From Streptococcus australis (GTDB lineage: Bacteria; Bacillota; Bacilli; Lactobacillales; Streptococcaceae): a stretch of 55,160 nt of DNA. Under the pieces are notes generated by a model. The model was not told where the DNA came from and did not search any database. It saw only the letters and a list, made by a program, of their open reading frames with translations. Both the position numbers and the translations under genes were made by a program. The DNA lies in NCBI RefSeq assembly GCF_015553625.1, contig NZ_JADNGY010000010.1, positions 25,582 through 80,741 on the forward strand. Direction: 5' to 3'. Below, in pieces: positions 47,867 through 55,160 of this stretch (positions within the stretch are counted from its first letter, which is position 1; the number at the start of each line of letters is the position of its first letter).

Positions 47867-48431
47867 TCTTCTTCCTCGCTTTCTTAATAAAGCTTCCCAT
47901 GGGATCGACTCGGTCATCTAGATAACGGTAAACGCGATGATGACCGTCCCCCATAAAGTAAGTCGGCGCAAAGCGGTCATTTTTAAAATGTCCCTTGTCA
48001 TCTAAGAGCTCTGGATCAGCTAGTCGCTCAAGAATCTTGGCGAAGATATGGCAGATGCCATCTTCCTCGATAATCCGATCTACCTGGCAATCCAATACGA
48101 CTGGACAGGCCTCCAAAATCGGTGCCTGGGTCAGTTCAGAAATCTCATAGTCAAGCCCCAGGTGTTTCAATTTCTCCCGATGGCTGATAAAGCCAGCCTG
48201 CTCCATCTCAAGCATGAAGTTTTCAGCAGGAATGTTCACGGTGAACTGTTGATAATGCTTAATCTGGTCAGCCGCATTTTCCTCAGCACCAACTCCGATG
48301 ACGAGCCAATCTCCAAGGCTATAAGAGGAACTGCAGGTCGTGATATTGTGCCCAAAGTTCTGGTCCTGATACCCCAAGATGAAAATCGGAAAACCATAGT
48401 AGAGTTTGCTGGTTTTAAAAGATTGTTTCAT
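47853..48431 (-). CDS. Flavin reductase family (FMN-binding split-barrel) protein
   Basis: A 192-aa protein of the flavin reductase-like / flavoredoxin family. Family marks are the N-terminal GFPIFILGYQDQ, NITTCSSSYSLGDWLVIGV for FMN contacts, and AENFMLEMEQAGFISHR in the middle. It binds FMN and passes electrons; the partner is unknown. It is the first gene of the T-box-led operon that ends in valS, an odd companion for a synthetase. Confidence 0.88.
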   Translation of the reverse strand: MKQSFKTSKLYYGFPIFILGYQDQNFGHNITTCSSSYSLGDWLVIGVGAEENAADQIKHYQQFTVNIPAENFMLEMEQAGFISHREKLKHLGLDYEISELTQAPILEACPVVLDCQVDRIIEEDGICHIFAKILERLADPELLDDKGHFKNDRFAPTYFMGDGHHRVYRYLDDRVDPMGSFIKKARKKNDKS

Positions 48432-48439
48432 GACAAGCT

Positions 48440-48750
48440 CCTTCAGCTAGGGATAGGGGGGTAAAAGAAAAATCGCCCCTGTCATTAATCTGACAGGGAC
48501 GAATGTGTTTATCCGCGGTACCACCCAATTTCGGGCAGAGGCCCGCAACTCTCGTCTTCTTGTTTCTCTTTTTTGACGTCATTAGCTCGCTTTGGTGTAC
48601 TTGAGTACAGCCTGCAACTCGCTGCCTAGTCCTAAAAGGAAGCAAAAAGACTATTTCAATATTTCATTTTCATCCATTAGCAACCAGTTTTGACACATTT
48701 GTGGACTTCTCAGCACCGCCACTTTCTGTATAATGTGGGACTCAAAACAC
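48440..48750 (-). promoter_or_regulatory. T-box leader of the flavin reductase-valS operon
   Basis: The T-box core GGTGGTACCGCGG is at 48513-48525. The terminator CCCTGTCA / TGACAGGG is at 48477-48498, followed by a U-rich tail. An upstream Stem I candidate pairs GTTTTGA with TCAAAAC and CACATT with AATGTG. It contains GTC and GTG (Val) codons; I did not fold it. Val specificity is inferred from valS at the operon's end. Confidence 0.85.
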
Positions 48751-48763
48751 CTCTAACAGCTTC

Positions 48764-48792
48764 ATTTTATCAAGTTTTCCTGGAAATAGCAA
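48764..48792 (-). promoter_or_regulatory. Promoter of the T-box-valS operon
   Basis: TTGCTA (48787-48792), 17-nt spacer, TAAAAT (48764-48769) on the minus strand. Confidence 0.7.
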
Positions 48793-48808
48793 GAAATCAC
48801 AAAAGCAA

Positions 48809-49156
48809 TTATTTGAACTTGACTCCAAGTTCTTGCAATTTTTTGATGGTTGCTGGACCGATTCCTTTAAGGGCCAACAACTCTTTCTCTGTCCAATTTG
48901 CGAAGTCCGCAACAGAGCGAATACCTTCATCATAGAATGTTTGCGCACGATCAAGTGCTACACCTTCCAAGCTTGCAGCGAATTCTTCTACTGAAGAAGC
49001 TGCTTGTTTCACTTCTTTCGCTACTGCTTTTGCTGCTTTCTCAACCTTCTTAGGCGCCTCTTTAACAGCTGCTCCTACAGTTGCGACAGCTTTTTTCAAA
49101 AGATGTCTATTTTGATGTTTGTATTGTTTCGCACGGTTAACGTTCTTCTTTGCCAT
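48809..49156 (-). CDS. Helix-hairpin-helix DNA-binding protein with a Lys/Ala-rich head
   Basis: A 115-aa protein. Residues 1-55 are basic and Lys/Ala-rich (AAKAVAKEVKQAA repeats), likely helical. Residues 65-115 form a helix-hairpin-helix domain (ALDRAQTFYDEGIRSVADFANW; LLALKGIGPATIKKLQELGV) that usually binds DNA non-specifically. The start at 49156 (MAKKNVNRAKQ) is fixed by AGGAGG; a longer frame to 49183 is unlikely. Its exact role is unknown. Confidence 0.85.
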   Translation of the reverse strand: MAKKNVNRAKQYKHQNRHLLKKAVATVGAAVKEAPKKVEKAAKAVAKEVKQAASSVEEFAASLEGVALDRAQTFYDEGIRSVADFANWTEKELLALKGIGPATIKKLQELGVKFK

Positions 49157-49253
49157 TTTTCCTCCTACGTATCCAGTGATCAATCCCTAAGGCAACAAGG
49201 TTTCATCACCAATATTACTTTCGATAATTCGTTGACGTCTGTTCAACTTTTTT

Positions 49254-49281
49254 ATTGTAACACAATCCCTCGAAAAATCAA
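49254..49281 (-). promoter_or_regulatory. Promoter of the HhH gene
   Basis: TTGATT (49276-49281), 16-nt spacer, TACAAT (49254-49259) with an upstream TG. It leaves a leader of about 95 nt with a small GTTGA/TCAAC stem. Confidence 0.6.
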
Positions 49282-49337
49282 GTCATTGCACTATTTTCAG
49301 CCAAATCCAGCCAGTAAAAGGCCTTCACAAAGAGCTT

Positions 49338-49592
49338 TTAATAGGTTCTCTCTCCAAACAAGCCATCTGGAAGATCGTGGAACCCTTTCCCCTCATGGTA
49401 GTTAGCAAACTTCCCTTGAAGGAATTGATAGGCATCCAAGCGACTCTCGTAGCGGATCATAGCTTCCTTTGCCCGCTCGTCCTGATCTTCTTCATAGACC
49501 TTCTTGCTTTCTGTCAGGGCCATCTCATTGATCATGACCTGGGTCTTGATCCAGGCCTCAAATTCTTTCATAAATTCTTTTTCGTAGCTCAT
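49338..49592 (-). CDS. DUF1912 family protein
   Basis: An 84-aa helical, acidic protein matching the streptococcal DUF1912 family (MSYEKEFMKEFEAWI start; DERAKEAMIRYESRLDAY in the middle). Function unknown. It lies 2 nt after the DUF438 gene and is the third gene of the DUF1858-DUF438-DUF1912 operon. Confidence 0.85.
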   Translation of the reverse strand: MSYEKEFMKEFEAWIKTQVMINEMALTESKKVYEEDQDERAKEAMIRYESRLDAYQFLQGKFANYHEGKGFHDLPDGLFGERTY

Positions 49593-49594
49593 TC

Positions 49595-50944
49595 TTACTC
49601 CAATCCTCTATAAAATTCACTATCGATCTCCCGATAAGGTTGGATATCCTGGACATATTCCAAGACACCTTGAAATTCTCCCGCTTCATCACGCACTGCC
49701 GCATAAGTGACATGGACAAATTTCCCACGCGATTCGGATTTGAACCACATTTCGTACTTGTCTTTTTTCCCTTCTCGAAGCCCCTGCATGATGGCTTTGA
49801 CCTTCTCCAAGTATTTTGGCGGGTGACACAGCTCAACATTGCGTCCTACCTGTGACGGCGTCCTTTTGAAAATCATCTCCTCAAAGGGCGCTGCATCATT
49901 GTAATATTGGAAGATATCATCCTTATTGACAAAAGTGATTTCCATCGGTAGATGGTTCAAGATCAAATTCGCCTGCTCCACAGATAAGAATCCATGGCCA
50001 AAAGCTTGTGGTTGCTGACGGTCGAAGCTCTCTTCTTTTTTCTTAGGTGTGAAGATGATCGTAAACTGTCCCTCAGGAGTCTCAATGACCTGACGGTGCT
50101 CCTCGCCTCCTTCTGAAGAAGGAAGTGGTTCAGTTGAATCTTCTGTCTCTCTTGCTCCTTCTTCCTTGAAGTCCACGCGTTTCGGCACCCATTTCTCACT
50201 CGGAATGATGATGGCATAACCATAGGCATCACTTTCTTCCGCAATGGAGAGCCAATCATCCTGGCTAAAGGCCTCCAGTAAAATCATCAAGAGGATCGAT
50301 TCTTCCTTGAAGATCATAGCCTCAAACTCTTGCGCAAAGGCTTCAAAACTCTCTTTGACTTCAGAAATACCCGAATCTGGTAGTTTATTGGCTGCGTCCA
50401 TCGCTTTCGCAAAGAGTTCTCGAATCTGGTCATCCACTCCCCACATGACTTTAGGGGGGGAATCATGCCCATAGCGCTCCATAATAGGAAACATCAACTC
50501 TTCCTTACGACGGTAATGTCGATCAAATTGACCCACCAAGCCTAACTGACGCAAGAGTCCTTTCTGAATCTCCTGGATCATCTCAGGATCCTCTGTCGTC
50601 TCATAATTATCCAGCAAGCGACGAACCCGCATCATAGCAGCCCGAAGGGCTAAGTTCTCCTGTTTAAAGATCTGAACTGGATGGCCTGGATGGTCGGTAT
50701 CTGCCACTTCGACCCCTTGTACAGCGTTCTTAAAGAGATTAGCATGGACATCGCATAGCTCCATGACATCCTCAAAGGTGATACCTGTATCGGAGTTCAT
50801 CAGTTCATGCTCCATGAGGGAAATCTCAATCGCAGATACCCCGCTAAAGGTCGCATCAAAGCGCTCTTGGACCGACTCAGGAGAGGCTCCATGATGAAGG
50901 TCTAATAAGATGTCTCTCAAGACATGAATTCGTTCATCGCTCAT
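49595..50944 (-). CDS. DUF438/hemerythrin-like/PAS protein
   Basis: A 449-aa cytoplasmic protein. The N-terminal DUF438 domain is about residues 1-70. A hemerythrin-like four-helix bundle (about 85-235) carries HxxxRRKEELMFP and other His/Glu residues suited to a di-iron site. An acidic linker leads to a C-terminal PAS domain (about 320-445). Relatives are thought to sense or handle oxygen, NO or iron. The DUF1858 gene overlaps its start by one base, and the two are commonly paired. Confidence 0.9.
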   Translation of the reverse strand: MSDERIHVLRDILLDLHHGASPESVQERFDATFSGVSAIEISLMEHELMNSDTGITFEDVMELCDVHANLFKNAVQGVEVADTDHPGHPVQIFKQENLALRAAMMRVRRLLDNYETTEDPEMIQEIQKGLLRQLGLVGQFDRHYRRKEELMFPIMERYGHDSPPKVMWGVDDQIRELFAKAMDAANKLPDSGISEVKESFEAFAQEFEAMIFKEESILLMILLEAFSQDDWLSIAEESDAYGYAIIIPSEKWVPKRVDFKEEGARETEDSTEPLPSSEGGEEHRQVIETPEGQFTIIFTPKKKEESFDRQQPQAFGHGFLSVEQANLILNHLPMEITFVNKDDIFQYYNDAAPFEEMIFKRTPSQVGRNVELCHPPKYLEKVKAIMQGLREGKKDKYEMWFKSESRGKFVHVTYAAVRDEAGEFQGVLEYVQDIQPYREIDSEFYRGLE

Positions 50945-51177
50945 TAGTCTAGCCCCACTACTTCATAGCCATTGGCCTCTAATGTTCGCACAATCTTTTC
51001 CATGGGAGTTCCCTCTAATTTTGATCCTTGTTTCAAAGAAACCTTGCGCCCAACTGTATTGCGCATGATCGGATTGGCTAAGGGTTTAAAGCCCAATTCC
51101 ACCAACAAATCCAATACTTCTGGATGTTGGTCAATGACTTGAGCCACTGGAATCGATACATCAATTTTATTGTCCAT
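50944..51177 (-). CDS. DUF1858 domain protein
   Basis: A 77-aa protein with the DUF1858 fold (VAQVIDQHPEVLDLLVELGF). In other proteins this domain is fused to hemerythrin or hybrid-cluster modules; here it is a separate gene that overlaps the DUF438 gene. It lacks the cysteine seen in some DUF1858 domains. It probably works with the DUF438 protein. Confidence 0.88.
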   Translation of the reverse strand: MDNKIDVSIPVAQVIDQHPEVLDLLVELGFKPLANPIMRNTVGRKVSLKQGSKLEGTPMEKIVRTLEANGYEVVGLD

Positions 51178-51220
51178 CTCTCACTCTCACATTTCTTCTC
51201 TCATCTTAGCTCCTGGGAAA

Positions 51221-51673
51221 CTAAGACTCCTCCTGGGGAAGCTCCTCAGCCCTCTGATTGGCCCGTTCTTCTCCCCACCAAAAGGGCATCAATTCTCCCA
51301 GAGTAATAGTCTTTCGACTCTCATAATCGACCATAAACTCCAACTGGCTATTGGCTGGATCAAGTTCCATTAAGAACTCTCGACAAGCCCCACAAGGCAT
51401 TCCAGAGCCGCCGCCATAAGGTGGTCGATCTCGGAAGGCTAAAATTCGTTTTACCTTGGTTTGACCAGATGCTTGGTACATATTAAAGAGAGCCGCTCGT
51501 TCCGCACACAAATGGAAGACTCCACAGGTCCCTTCCATACAAAAGCCTGTATAGATTTGCCCGTCCTCTGCCTCAATAGCTGCAACCACGTGTTGCGCAT
51601 AGACAAAATCAGATACTTCATGGGGACGATAGAGGGCCTTGGCCTTTTCATACATGATTTCCCAAATATCCAT
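51221..51673 (-). CDS. Cytidine deaminase-like protein
   Basis: A 150-aa zinc deaminase. The catalytic motif is C56-A-E58 in HLCAERAA and the zinc cysteines are C94 and C97 in MPCGACRE. The core matches cytidine/blasticidin-S deaminases, with the PPYGGGSG loop before the second motif. The C-terminal WWGEERANQRAEE tail is longer than in standard Cdd. Cytidine is the likely but unproven substrate. Confidence 0.9.
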   Translation of the reverse strand: MDIWEIMYEKAKALYRPHEVSDFVYAQHVVAAIEAEDGQIYTGFCMEGTCGVFHLCAERAALFNMYQASGQTKVKRILAFRDRPPYGGGSGMPCGACREFLMELDPANSQLEFMVDYESRKTITLGELMPFWWGEERANQRAEELPQEES

Positions 51674-51690
51674 TGTTGATTCCTGTTCTA

Positions 51691-53046
51691 TTAAGCTTTC
51701 TTGACTAACTTCACCACAGCCTCTGTCCGAGCTGTATGGGGAAACATATCTACTGACTGGATGTAGACAACATCATACACCTTGGTCAAGTCTACAAGGT
51801 CTCGCGCCAAGGTCGAAACATTACAAGAGACATAGACCATCTTTTGAGGAGCATAGCGCAACAAGGTATCAATCAATTGAACACCCAGTCCTGTCCGTGG
51901 TGGATCCACAATGACTGCATCCGCCCGATAGCCTTCTTTGTACCAGCGAGGGATGATTTCCTCAGCCGTCCCAGCTTCGTAGTGGGTGTTATCAAATCCC
52001 ATCTGCTTAGCATTGTATTTAGCATCCTCAATCGCTTCAGGGATAATGTCCATCCCCCGTACACTCTTGACCTTGTCCGCAAAGGCAAAACCAATAGTTC
52101 CAACCCCGCAGTATGCATCAATCAAATGATCCTCTGGTGATACATCTAAGGCCTTGACAGCCTCACTATAGAGGACTTCAGTTTGCTCAGGATTTAACTG
52201 GTAAAAGGCCCGAGGAGACAAGGAAAATTCATAATCCAAGACCCCTTCACGAATGGTCTCCTGTCCCCAAATAATCTGCGTCTTCTCCCCATAAATCTCG
52301 CTTGATTTAGAAGTGTTCAGATTGACTGCCACCGTTACAATTTCAGGGTATTTTTCTACTAGGTCTGCGACCAAGTCTGTTAAATTAATTTGTCGACTCG
52401 TCACCACGATCATTTGGACCTGTCCAGTCTTACGAGCCCGACGCACCATGATGGTTCGAACTCCCAATTGCTTCCGATCATCTGAAATCGGAATCTGGTA
52501 GTAGGTCAATAGCTCAGCTACGTGATTAGCAATTTCCTGAATGACCGGATCCTGGACCAGACAGTCCCTTAATTCCACCAAATAATGGGAATTTTGAGCG
52601 TATAAACCAGCCTTTACCTGCCCCTTAAATTTACGCGTCTGAAATTGGAGCTTAGCCCGATAATACTGAGGTTTTTTCATCCCAAGCGTCGAATGAATCA
52701 AATAATTTTCATAGCCTTTAGGAGCATATTTTTTCAAGGCCTGCTGCAATAAGTCTGTTTTGAACTCCAACTGCTTGCTGTACTTCAGATGCATGATTTG
52801 GCAGCCCCCACAGGTCTCATAAATATCACAGGTTGGCGTTACCCGATACTTGGAAGCCTTGTTGACGGACAAGAGCTTGGCTTCTGCAAAATTCTTCCGA
52901 ATCGCCGTAATTTGACAGAAGACATCTTCGCCCTTTAAGGCTCCAGGTACAAAGACCAAGGTCTTCTTGTAAAAGCCAATCCCTTCTCCATTAATTCCCA
53001 TTCGCTTGATTTTCAAAGGAATTCTTTGTTTAACTTTTAAATCCAT
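51691..53046 (-). CDS. rlmD: 23S rRNA (uracil-C5)-methyltransferase, RlmD/TrmA family
   Basis: A 451-aa methyltransferase for U1939 (and possibly U747) of 23S rRNA. The N-terminal TRAM domain is about residues 5-60. The Fe-S cysteines are C73, C79, C82 and C162. The SAM motif is [16 protein letters not shown] and the catalytic cysteine is in [22 protein letters not shown] box with upstream TG ends 6 nt before the ATG, so the mRNA should be leaderless; no Shine-Dalgarno exists. In other streptococci a second paralogue is usual, so the exact target is uncertain. Confidence 0.93.
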   Translation of the reverse strand: MDLKVKQRIPLKIKRMGINGEGIGFYKKTLVFVPGALKGEDVFCQITAIRKNFAEAKLLSVNKASKYRVTPTCDIYETCGGCQIMHLKYSKQLEFKTDLLQQALKKYAPKGYENYLIHSTLGMKKPQYYRAKLQFQTRKFKGQVKAGLYAQNSHYLVELRDCLVQDPVIQEIANHVAELLTYYQIPISDDRKQLGVRTIMVRRARKTGQVQMIVVTSRQINLTDLVADLVEKYPEIVTVAVNLNTSKSSEIYGEKTQIIWGQETIREGVLDYEFSLSPRAFYQLNPEQTEVLYSEAVKALDVSPEDHLIDAYCGVGTIGFAFADKVKSVRGMDIIPEAIEDAKYNAKQMGFDNTHYEAGTAEEIIPRWYKEGYRADAVIVDPPRTGLGVQLIDTLLRYAPQKMVYVSCNVSTLARDLVDLTKVYDVVYIQSVDMFPHTARTEAVVKLVKKA

Positions 53047-53052
53047 ATGTCT

Positions 53053-53060
53053 ATTATACC
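53053..53060 (-). promoter_or_regulatory. Extended -10 promoter of rlmD, leaderless
   Basis: TGGTATAAT on the minus strand (TATAAT at 53053-53058). Six nt follow before ATG, which puts the transcription start at the first base of the codon. Confidence 0.7.
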
Positions 53061-53204
53061 ATGTAGTTTCTCATTCGTTTAGAATATGATAGAATTGAAA
53101 AGAAAAACAAGGAATCAGGGACCATTTCTCAAAAGGACCACGAATAATATAAAGAGAAAGACTGATCATTTACCGCAATAAAACTCAAACGAAACAGGAA
53201 ACCT

Positions 53205-53981
53205 ATGAAAATTACCAAATTAGAAAAGAAAAAACGTCTCTACCTTCTAGAGCTGGATCAAGCCGAATCCCTCTACATTACAGAAGACACCATCGTCCGC
53301 TTCATGCTCTCACGAGACAAGGAAATTAGCCAGGAAGAACTCAAGGAAATTCAAACCTTTGCCCAGCTCTCCCATGCTAAAAACTTGGCCCTCTATCACC
53401 TTTCCTTTAAGGCACGAACAGCTCGCGAGGTTCGAGACTATTTAATCAAGCACGAAATCGACGAATCTACCATCGAAACCGTCATTAACACCCTAAAAGA
53501 AGACAAATGGATCGATGACCTTGCCTATACTCGCGCTATCTTTCAATCCAATCACCTCTCAGGAGACAAGGGCCCCTATCTCCTCAAGCAAAAGCTCATT
53601 CAAAAAGGTGTCTCTTCCCACTATATCGACCAAATCACCTCAGAATTTGATTTTTCCGAGGTGGCTAAACGAACTGCCCAGAAACTGGCTAAGCAATACG
53701 TTAAGAAACTTCCACCAAGAGCCTTAAAAGATAAAATCACACAAACTCTTATCAATAAAGGCTTTAGTTATGAAGTTGCCAAGCAAGCCTATCACCAATT
53801 AGATATCGAACAAGACGAGGAACAAACTCTTGACCTGATTATGAAGGAACTAGAAAAACAGCACCGGAAATACTCCCGAAAATACGAGGGCTACGAGCTT
53901 AAACAACGCCTCACTCAAGCCCTTGCGCGCAAGGGATACGACTACTCAGACATTTCTACAGCACTTCGCGAATTCCTTTAA
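53205..53981 (+). CDS. recX: Regulatory protein RecX
   Basis: A 258-aa RecA modulator built of tandem three-helix repeats ([20 protein letters not shown], then [23 protein letters not shown], then LRQRLxx-type C-terminal repeats). It limits RecA filament growth during repair and competence. AGGAAAC precedes the ATG. It diverges from rlmD across 158 bp, a pairing I recall from pneumococcus. Confidence 0.94.
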   Translation: MKITKLEKKKRLYLLELDQAESLYITEDTIVRFMLSRDKEISQEELKEIQTFAQLSHAKNLALYHLSFKARTAREVRDYLIKHEIDESTIETVINTLKEDKWIDDLAYTRAIFQSNHLSGDKGPYLLKQKLIQKGVSSHYIDQITSEFDFSEVAKRTAQKLAKQYVKKLPPRALKDKITQTLINKGFSYEVAKQAYHQLDIEQDEEQTLDLIMKELEKQHRKYSRKYEGYELKQRLTQALARKGYDYSDISTALREFL

Positions 53982-54021
53982 ATAAAAAATCACATGAAAA
54001 TCCCTTATTTTCATGAAAATA

Positions 54022-54030
54022 TGATACAAT
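54022..54030 (+). promoter_or_regulatory. Extended -10 promoter of ntdP
   Basis: TGATACAAT (TACAAT at 54025-54030), 38 nt before the start codon. An ATGAAAAT / ATTTTCAT inverted repeat (about 53994-54017) lies just upstream and may end the recX transcript. Confidence 0.55.
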
Positions 54031-54068
54031 ATAGAGGATGTACTTAGATTGTAGAAAGTTGGTAAGTT

Positions 54069-54602
54069 ATGAAACTACCTAAAGAAGGCGACTTTATTAC
54101 AATTCAAAGTTATAAACATGATGGAAGTCTCCACCGAACCTGGCGGGACACCATGGTACTAAAAACTACGGAAAACGCACTTATCGGCGTCAATGATCAT
54201 ACTCTCGTTACAGAGAGCGATGGTAGAAGATGGATTACACGAGAGCCAGCAATCGTCTACTTTCATAAGAAGTACTGGTTTAATATCATTGCTATGATCC
54301 GAGATAATGAAGTATCCTATTATTGTAATCTTGCCAGTCCTTATTATATGGACCAAGAGGCACTAAAGTATATTGATTATGATCTTGATGTCAAAGTCTT
54401 TCCAGATGGTGATAAGAAACTGCTGGACGTAGAAGAATACGAACAGCACAAACGCAAAATGAACTATTCAGATGACATTGACTTTATCCTAAAAGAAAAT
54501 GTCAAAATCCTTGTAGACTGGATTAACAACCAGTTAGGTCCATTCTCTGAGGAATACATTAAAATTTGGTACAACCGTTATGTTGAACTGCGAAATAAAT
54601 AA
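54069..54602 (+). CDS. ntdP: DUF402 nucleoside tri-/diphosphate phosphatase
   Basis: A 177-aa protein of the DUF402/NtdP family. It hydrolyses nucleoside tri- and diphosphates in staphylococci. The conserved barrel residues lie in [29 protein letters not shown] and [12 protein letters not shown]. The metal-binding acidic residues lie in [15 protein letters not shown]. It follows recX, as I recall for pneumococcus. Activity is inferred from the family. Confidence 0.92.
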   Translation: MKLPKEGDFITIQSYKHDGSLHRTWRDTMVLKTTENALIGVNDHTLVTESDGRRWITREPAIVYFHKKYWFNIIAMIRDNEVSYYCNLASPYYMDQEALKYIDYDLDVKVFPDGDKKLLDVEEYEQHKRKMNYSDDIDFILKENVKILVDWINNQLGPFSEEYIKIWYNRYVELRNK

Positions 54603-54607
54603 AGTTG

Positions 54608-54630
54608 AAAAGAGCGAAAGCTCTTTTTTT
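54608..54630 (+). terminator. Terminator after ntdP
   Basis: AAAGAGC-GAAA-GCTCTTT tetraloop hairpin followed by T. Confidence 0.88.
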
Positions 54631-54642
54631 CGAACTTAATAC

Positions 54643-54671
54643 TTGCAATATCCAAGTAAAACAAGTACTAT
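54643..54671 (+). promoter_or_regulatory. Promoter of the DUF960 gene
   Basis: TTGCAA (54643-54648), 17-nt spacer, TACTAT (54666-54671). Confidence 0.6.
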
Positions 54672-54701
54672 GTACTTAATAAAAACAGGAAGGGAGACAC
54701 T

Positions 54702-55019
54702 ATGGCGTTTACAAATACAAGAGGCCGCTATGCAAGTTTTGGGGTCGTAACCAGCTTACCGGATGATATCATCGATAGTTTCTGGTTTGTCATTGACAAC
54801 TACCTTAAACATGTCTATCCCTTAAATCCCGTTTTAAAATTTGAACTCATCAATCGAAAAGGGAAAACAACCCTGCGCTTCAGTCAAAAAGACTTCCCCT
54901 TAGAAATCGCTGTAGATTTCCTTATCCCTTTCGACCCTTACTACCCAAGACAAGTCAGAATCGTTGATAACAAAGGACGAGAAACCATCATGCTGATTGA
55001 TGAATACCAACTCTTATAA
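54702..55019 (+). CDS. DUF960 family protein
   Basis: A 105-aa protein of the DUF960 family, common in streptococci and lactobacilli and without a known role. It starts MAFTNTRGRYASFGVVTSLP, contains ELINRKGKTTLRFSQ, and ends VDNKGRETIMLIDEYQLL. AGGGAG precedes the ATG. It is a single gene between two terminators. Confidence 0.88.
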   Translation: MAFTNTRGRYASFGVVTSLPDDIIDSFWFVIDNYLKHVYPLNPVLKFELINRKGKTTLRFSQKDFPLEIAVDFLIPFDPYYPRQVRIVDNKGRETIMLIDEYQLL

Positions 55020-55023
55020 AATA

Positions 55024-55045
55024 AAAGGCCTAATGGCCTTTTTTC
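55024..55045 (+). terminator. Terminator after the DUF960 gene
   Basis: AAAAGGCC-TAAT-GGCCTTTT with a T tail. Confidence 0.88.
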
Positions 55046-55058
55046 TTTACAAAACAAA

Positions 55059-55076
55059 AAAGGTCATATGACCTTT
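55059..55076 (-). terminator. Terminator downstream of tRNA-Pro
   Basis: On the minus strand AAAGGTCATATGACCTTT is followed by TTTG. It lies 8 nt past the tRNA 3' end. Confidence 0.75.
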
Positions 55077-55084
55077 CAATAATA

Positions 55085-55158
55085 TCGGGAAGACAGGATT
55101 CGAACCTGCGACACCTTGGTCCCAAACCAAGTACTCTACCAAGCTGAGCTACTTCCCG
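55085..55158 (-). tRNA. tRNA-Pro (anticodon TGG)
   Basis: A 74-nt tRNA on the minus strand. The acceptor stem is CGGGAAG / CTTCCCG with discriminator A. The D-loop segment is GTAGCTCAGCTTGGTAGAG. The anticodon arm is CTTGGTTTGGGACCAAG with the loop reading TTTGGGA, so the anticodon is TGG. The T-arm is CAGGTTCGAATCCTG. CCA is not encoded. Confidence 0.97.
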
Positions 55159-55160
55159 AA

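Noticed and set aside
48729..48734. Perfect TATAAT on the + strand inside the valS-operon T-box region
   Set aside because: No gene or -35 follows in that direction; it is most likely chance in an AT-rich leader.

Overview
The window is a low-GC Firmicute chromosome segment, almost certainly Streptococcus (mitis/sanguinis/parasanguinis-like; species not decidable by eye). The grounds are gene order and family content: the division cluster murD-murG-divIB / ftsA-ftsZ-ylmE-sepF-ylmG-ylmH-divIVA-ileS, small streptococcal families (DUF1827, DUF3165, DUF1912, DUF960), the rsmD-coaD-sepM string, and a competence sigma-factor box (TACGAATA) before a prepilin peptidase.

Layout. 1-1500: NUDIX hydrolase, DUF1827 protein and an ElaA-like acetyltransferase. 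1711-16713 (minus strand): ileS behind a T-box, the division/cell-wall cluster, a small membrane protein and typA. 16952-24069: an RsuA-type pseudouridine synthase, small membrane and rhodanese-like proteins, a Dps-type ferritin behind a PerR-type box, the competence peptidase, a lone trpB behind a Trp-type T-box, vanZ, rlmN and yutD. 24429-29733 (minus): an extracytoplasmic methionine-sulfoxide repair operon (ccdA, a methionine-rich lipoprotein, a TlpA-type thioredoxin, msrAB) followed by a YesMN-type two-component system. 30047-32161: sepM, coaD, rsmD. 32344-35090: a damage-response cassette of a LexA/HdiR-like repressor, a Y-family polymerase and two small proteins. 35222-about 44040: an AT-rich six-gene island encoding a restriction/defence system (Z1 helicase-like ATPase, MORC/MutL-type GHKL ATPase, two poorly known proteins, a PLD-fold nuclease and a cytosine-5 methyltransferase). 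44084-48431: a T-box-led operon ending in valS. 48809-53046: HhH protein, DUF1912, DUF438 and DUF1858 proteins, cytidine deaminase and rlmD. 53205-55158: recX, ntdP, a DUF960 protein and tRNA-Pro.

Five copies of one structured repeat lie between genes, four of them complete and each exactly 175 bp. They have imperfect terminal inverted repeats and internal stems that show compensatory base changes. In all four complete copies one end sits 0-17 nt after the stop codon of a minus-strand gene.

Most notable points: the defence island, which sits on a truncated inverted duplicate of the neighbouring gene's 3' end; a lipoprotein that is about 18% methionine, encoded inside a methionine-sulfoxide-reductase operon; the structured repeats; three genes (rsuA-like, prepilin peptidase, rlmD) whose -10 boxes leave room only for leaderless mRNAs; and three T-box leaders, one of which probably controls valS through three unrelated upstream genes.
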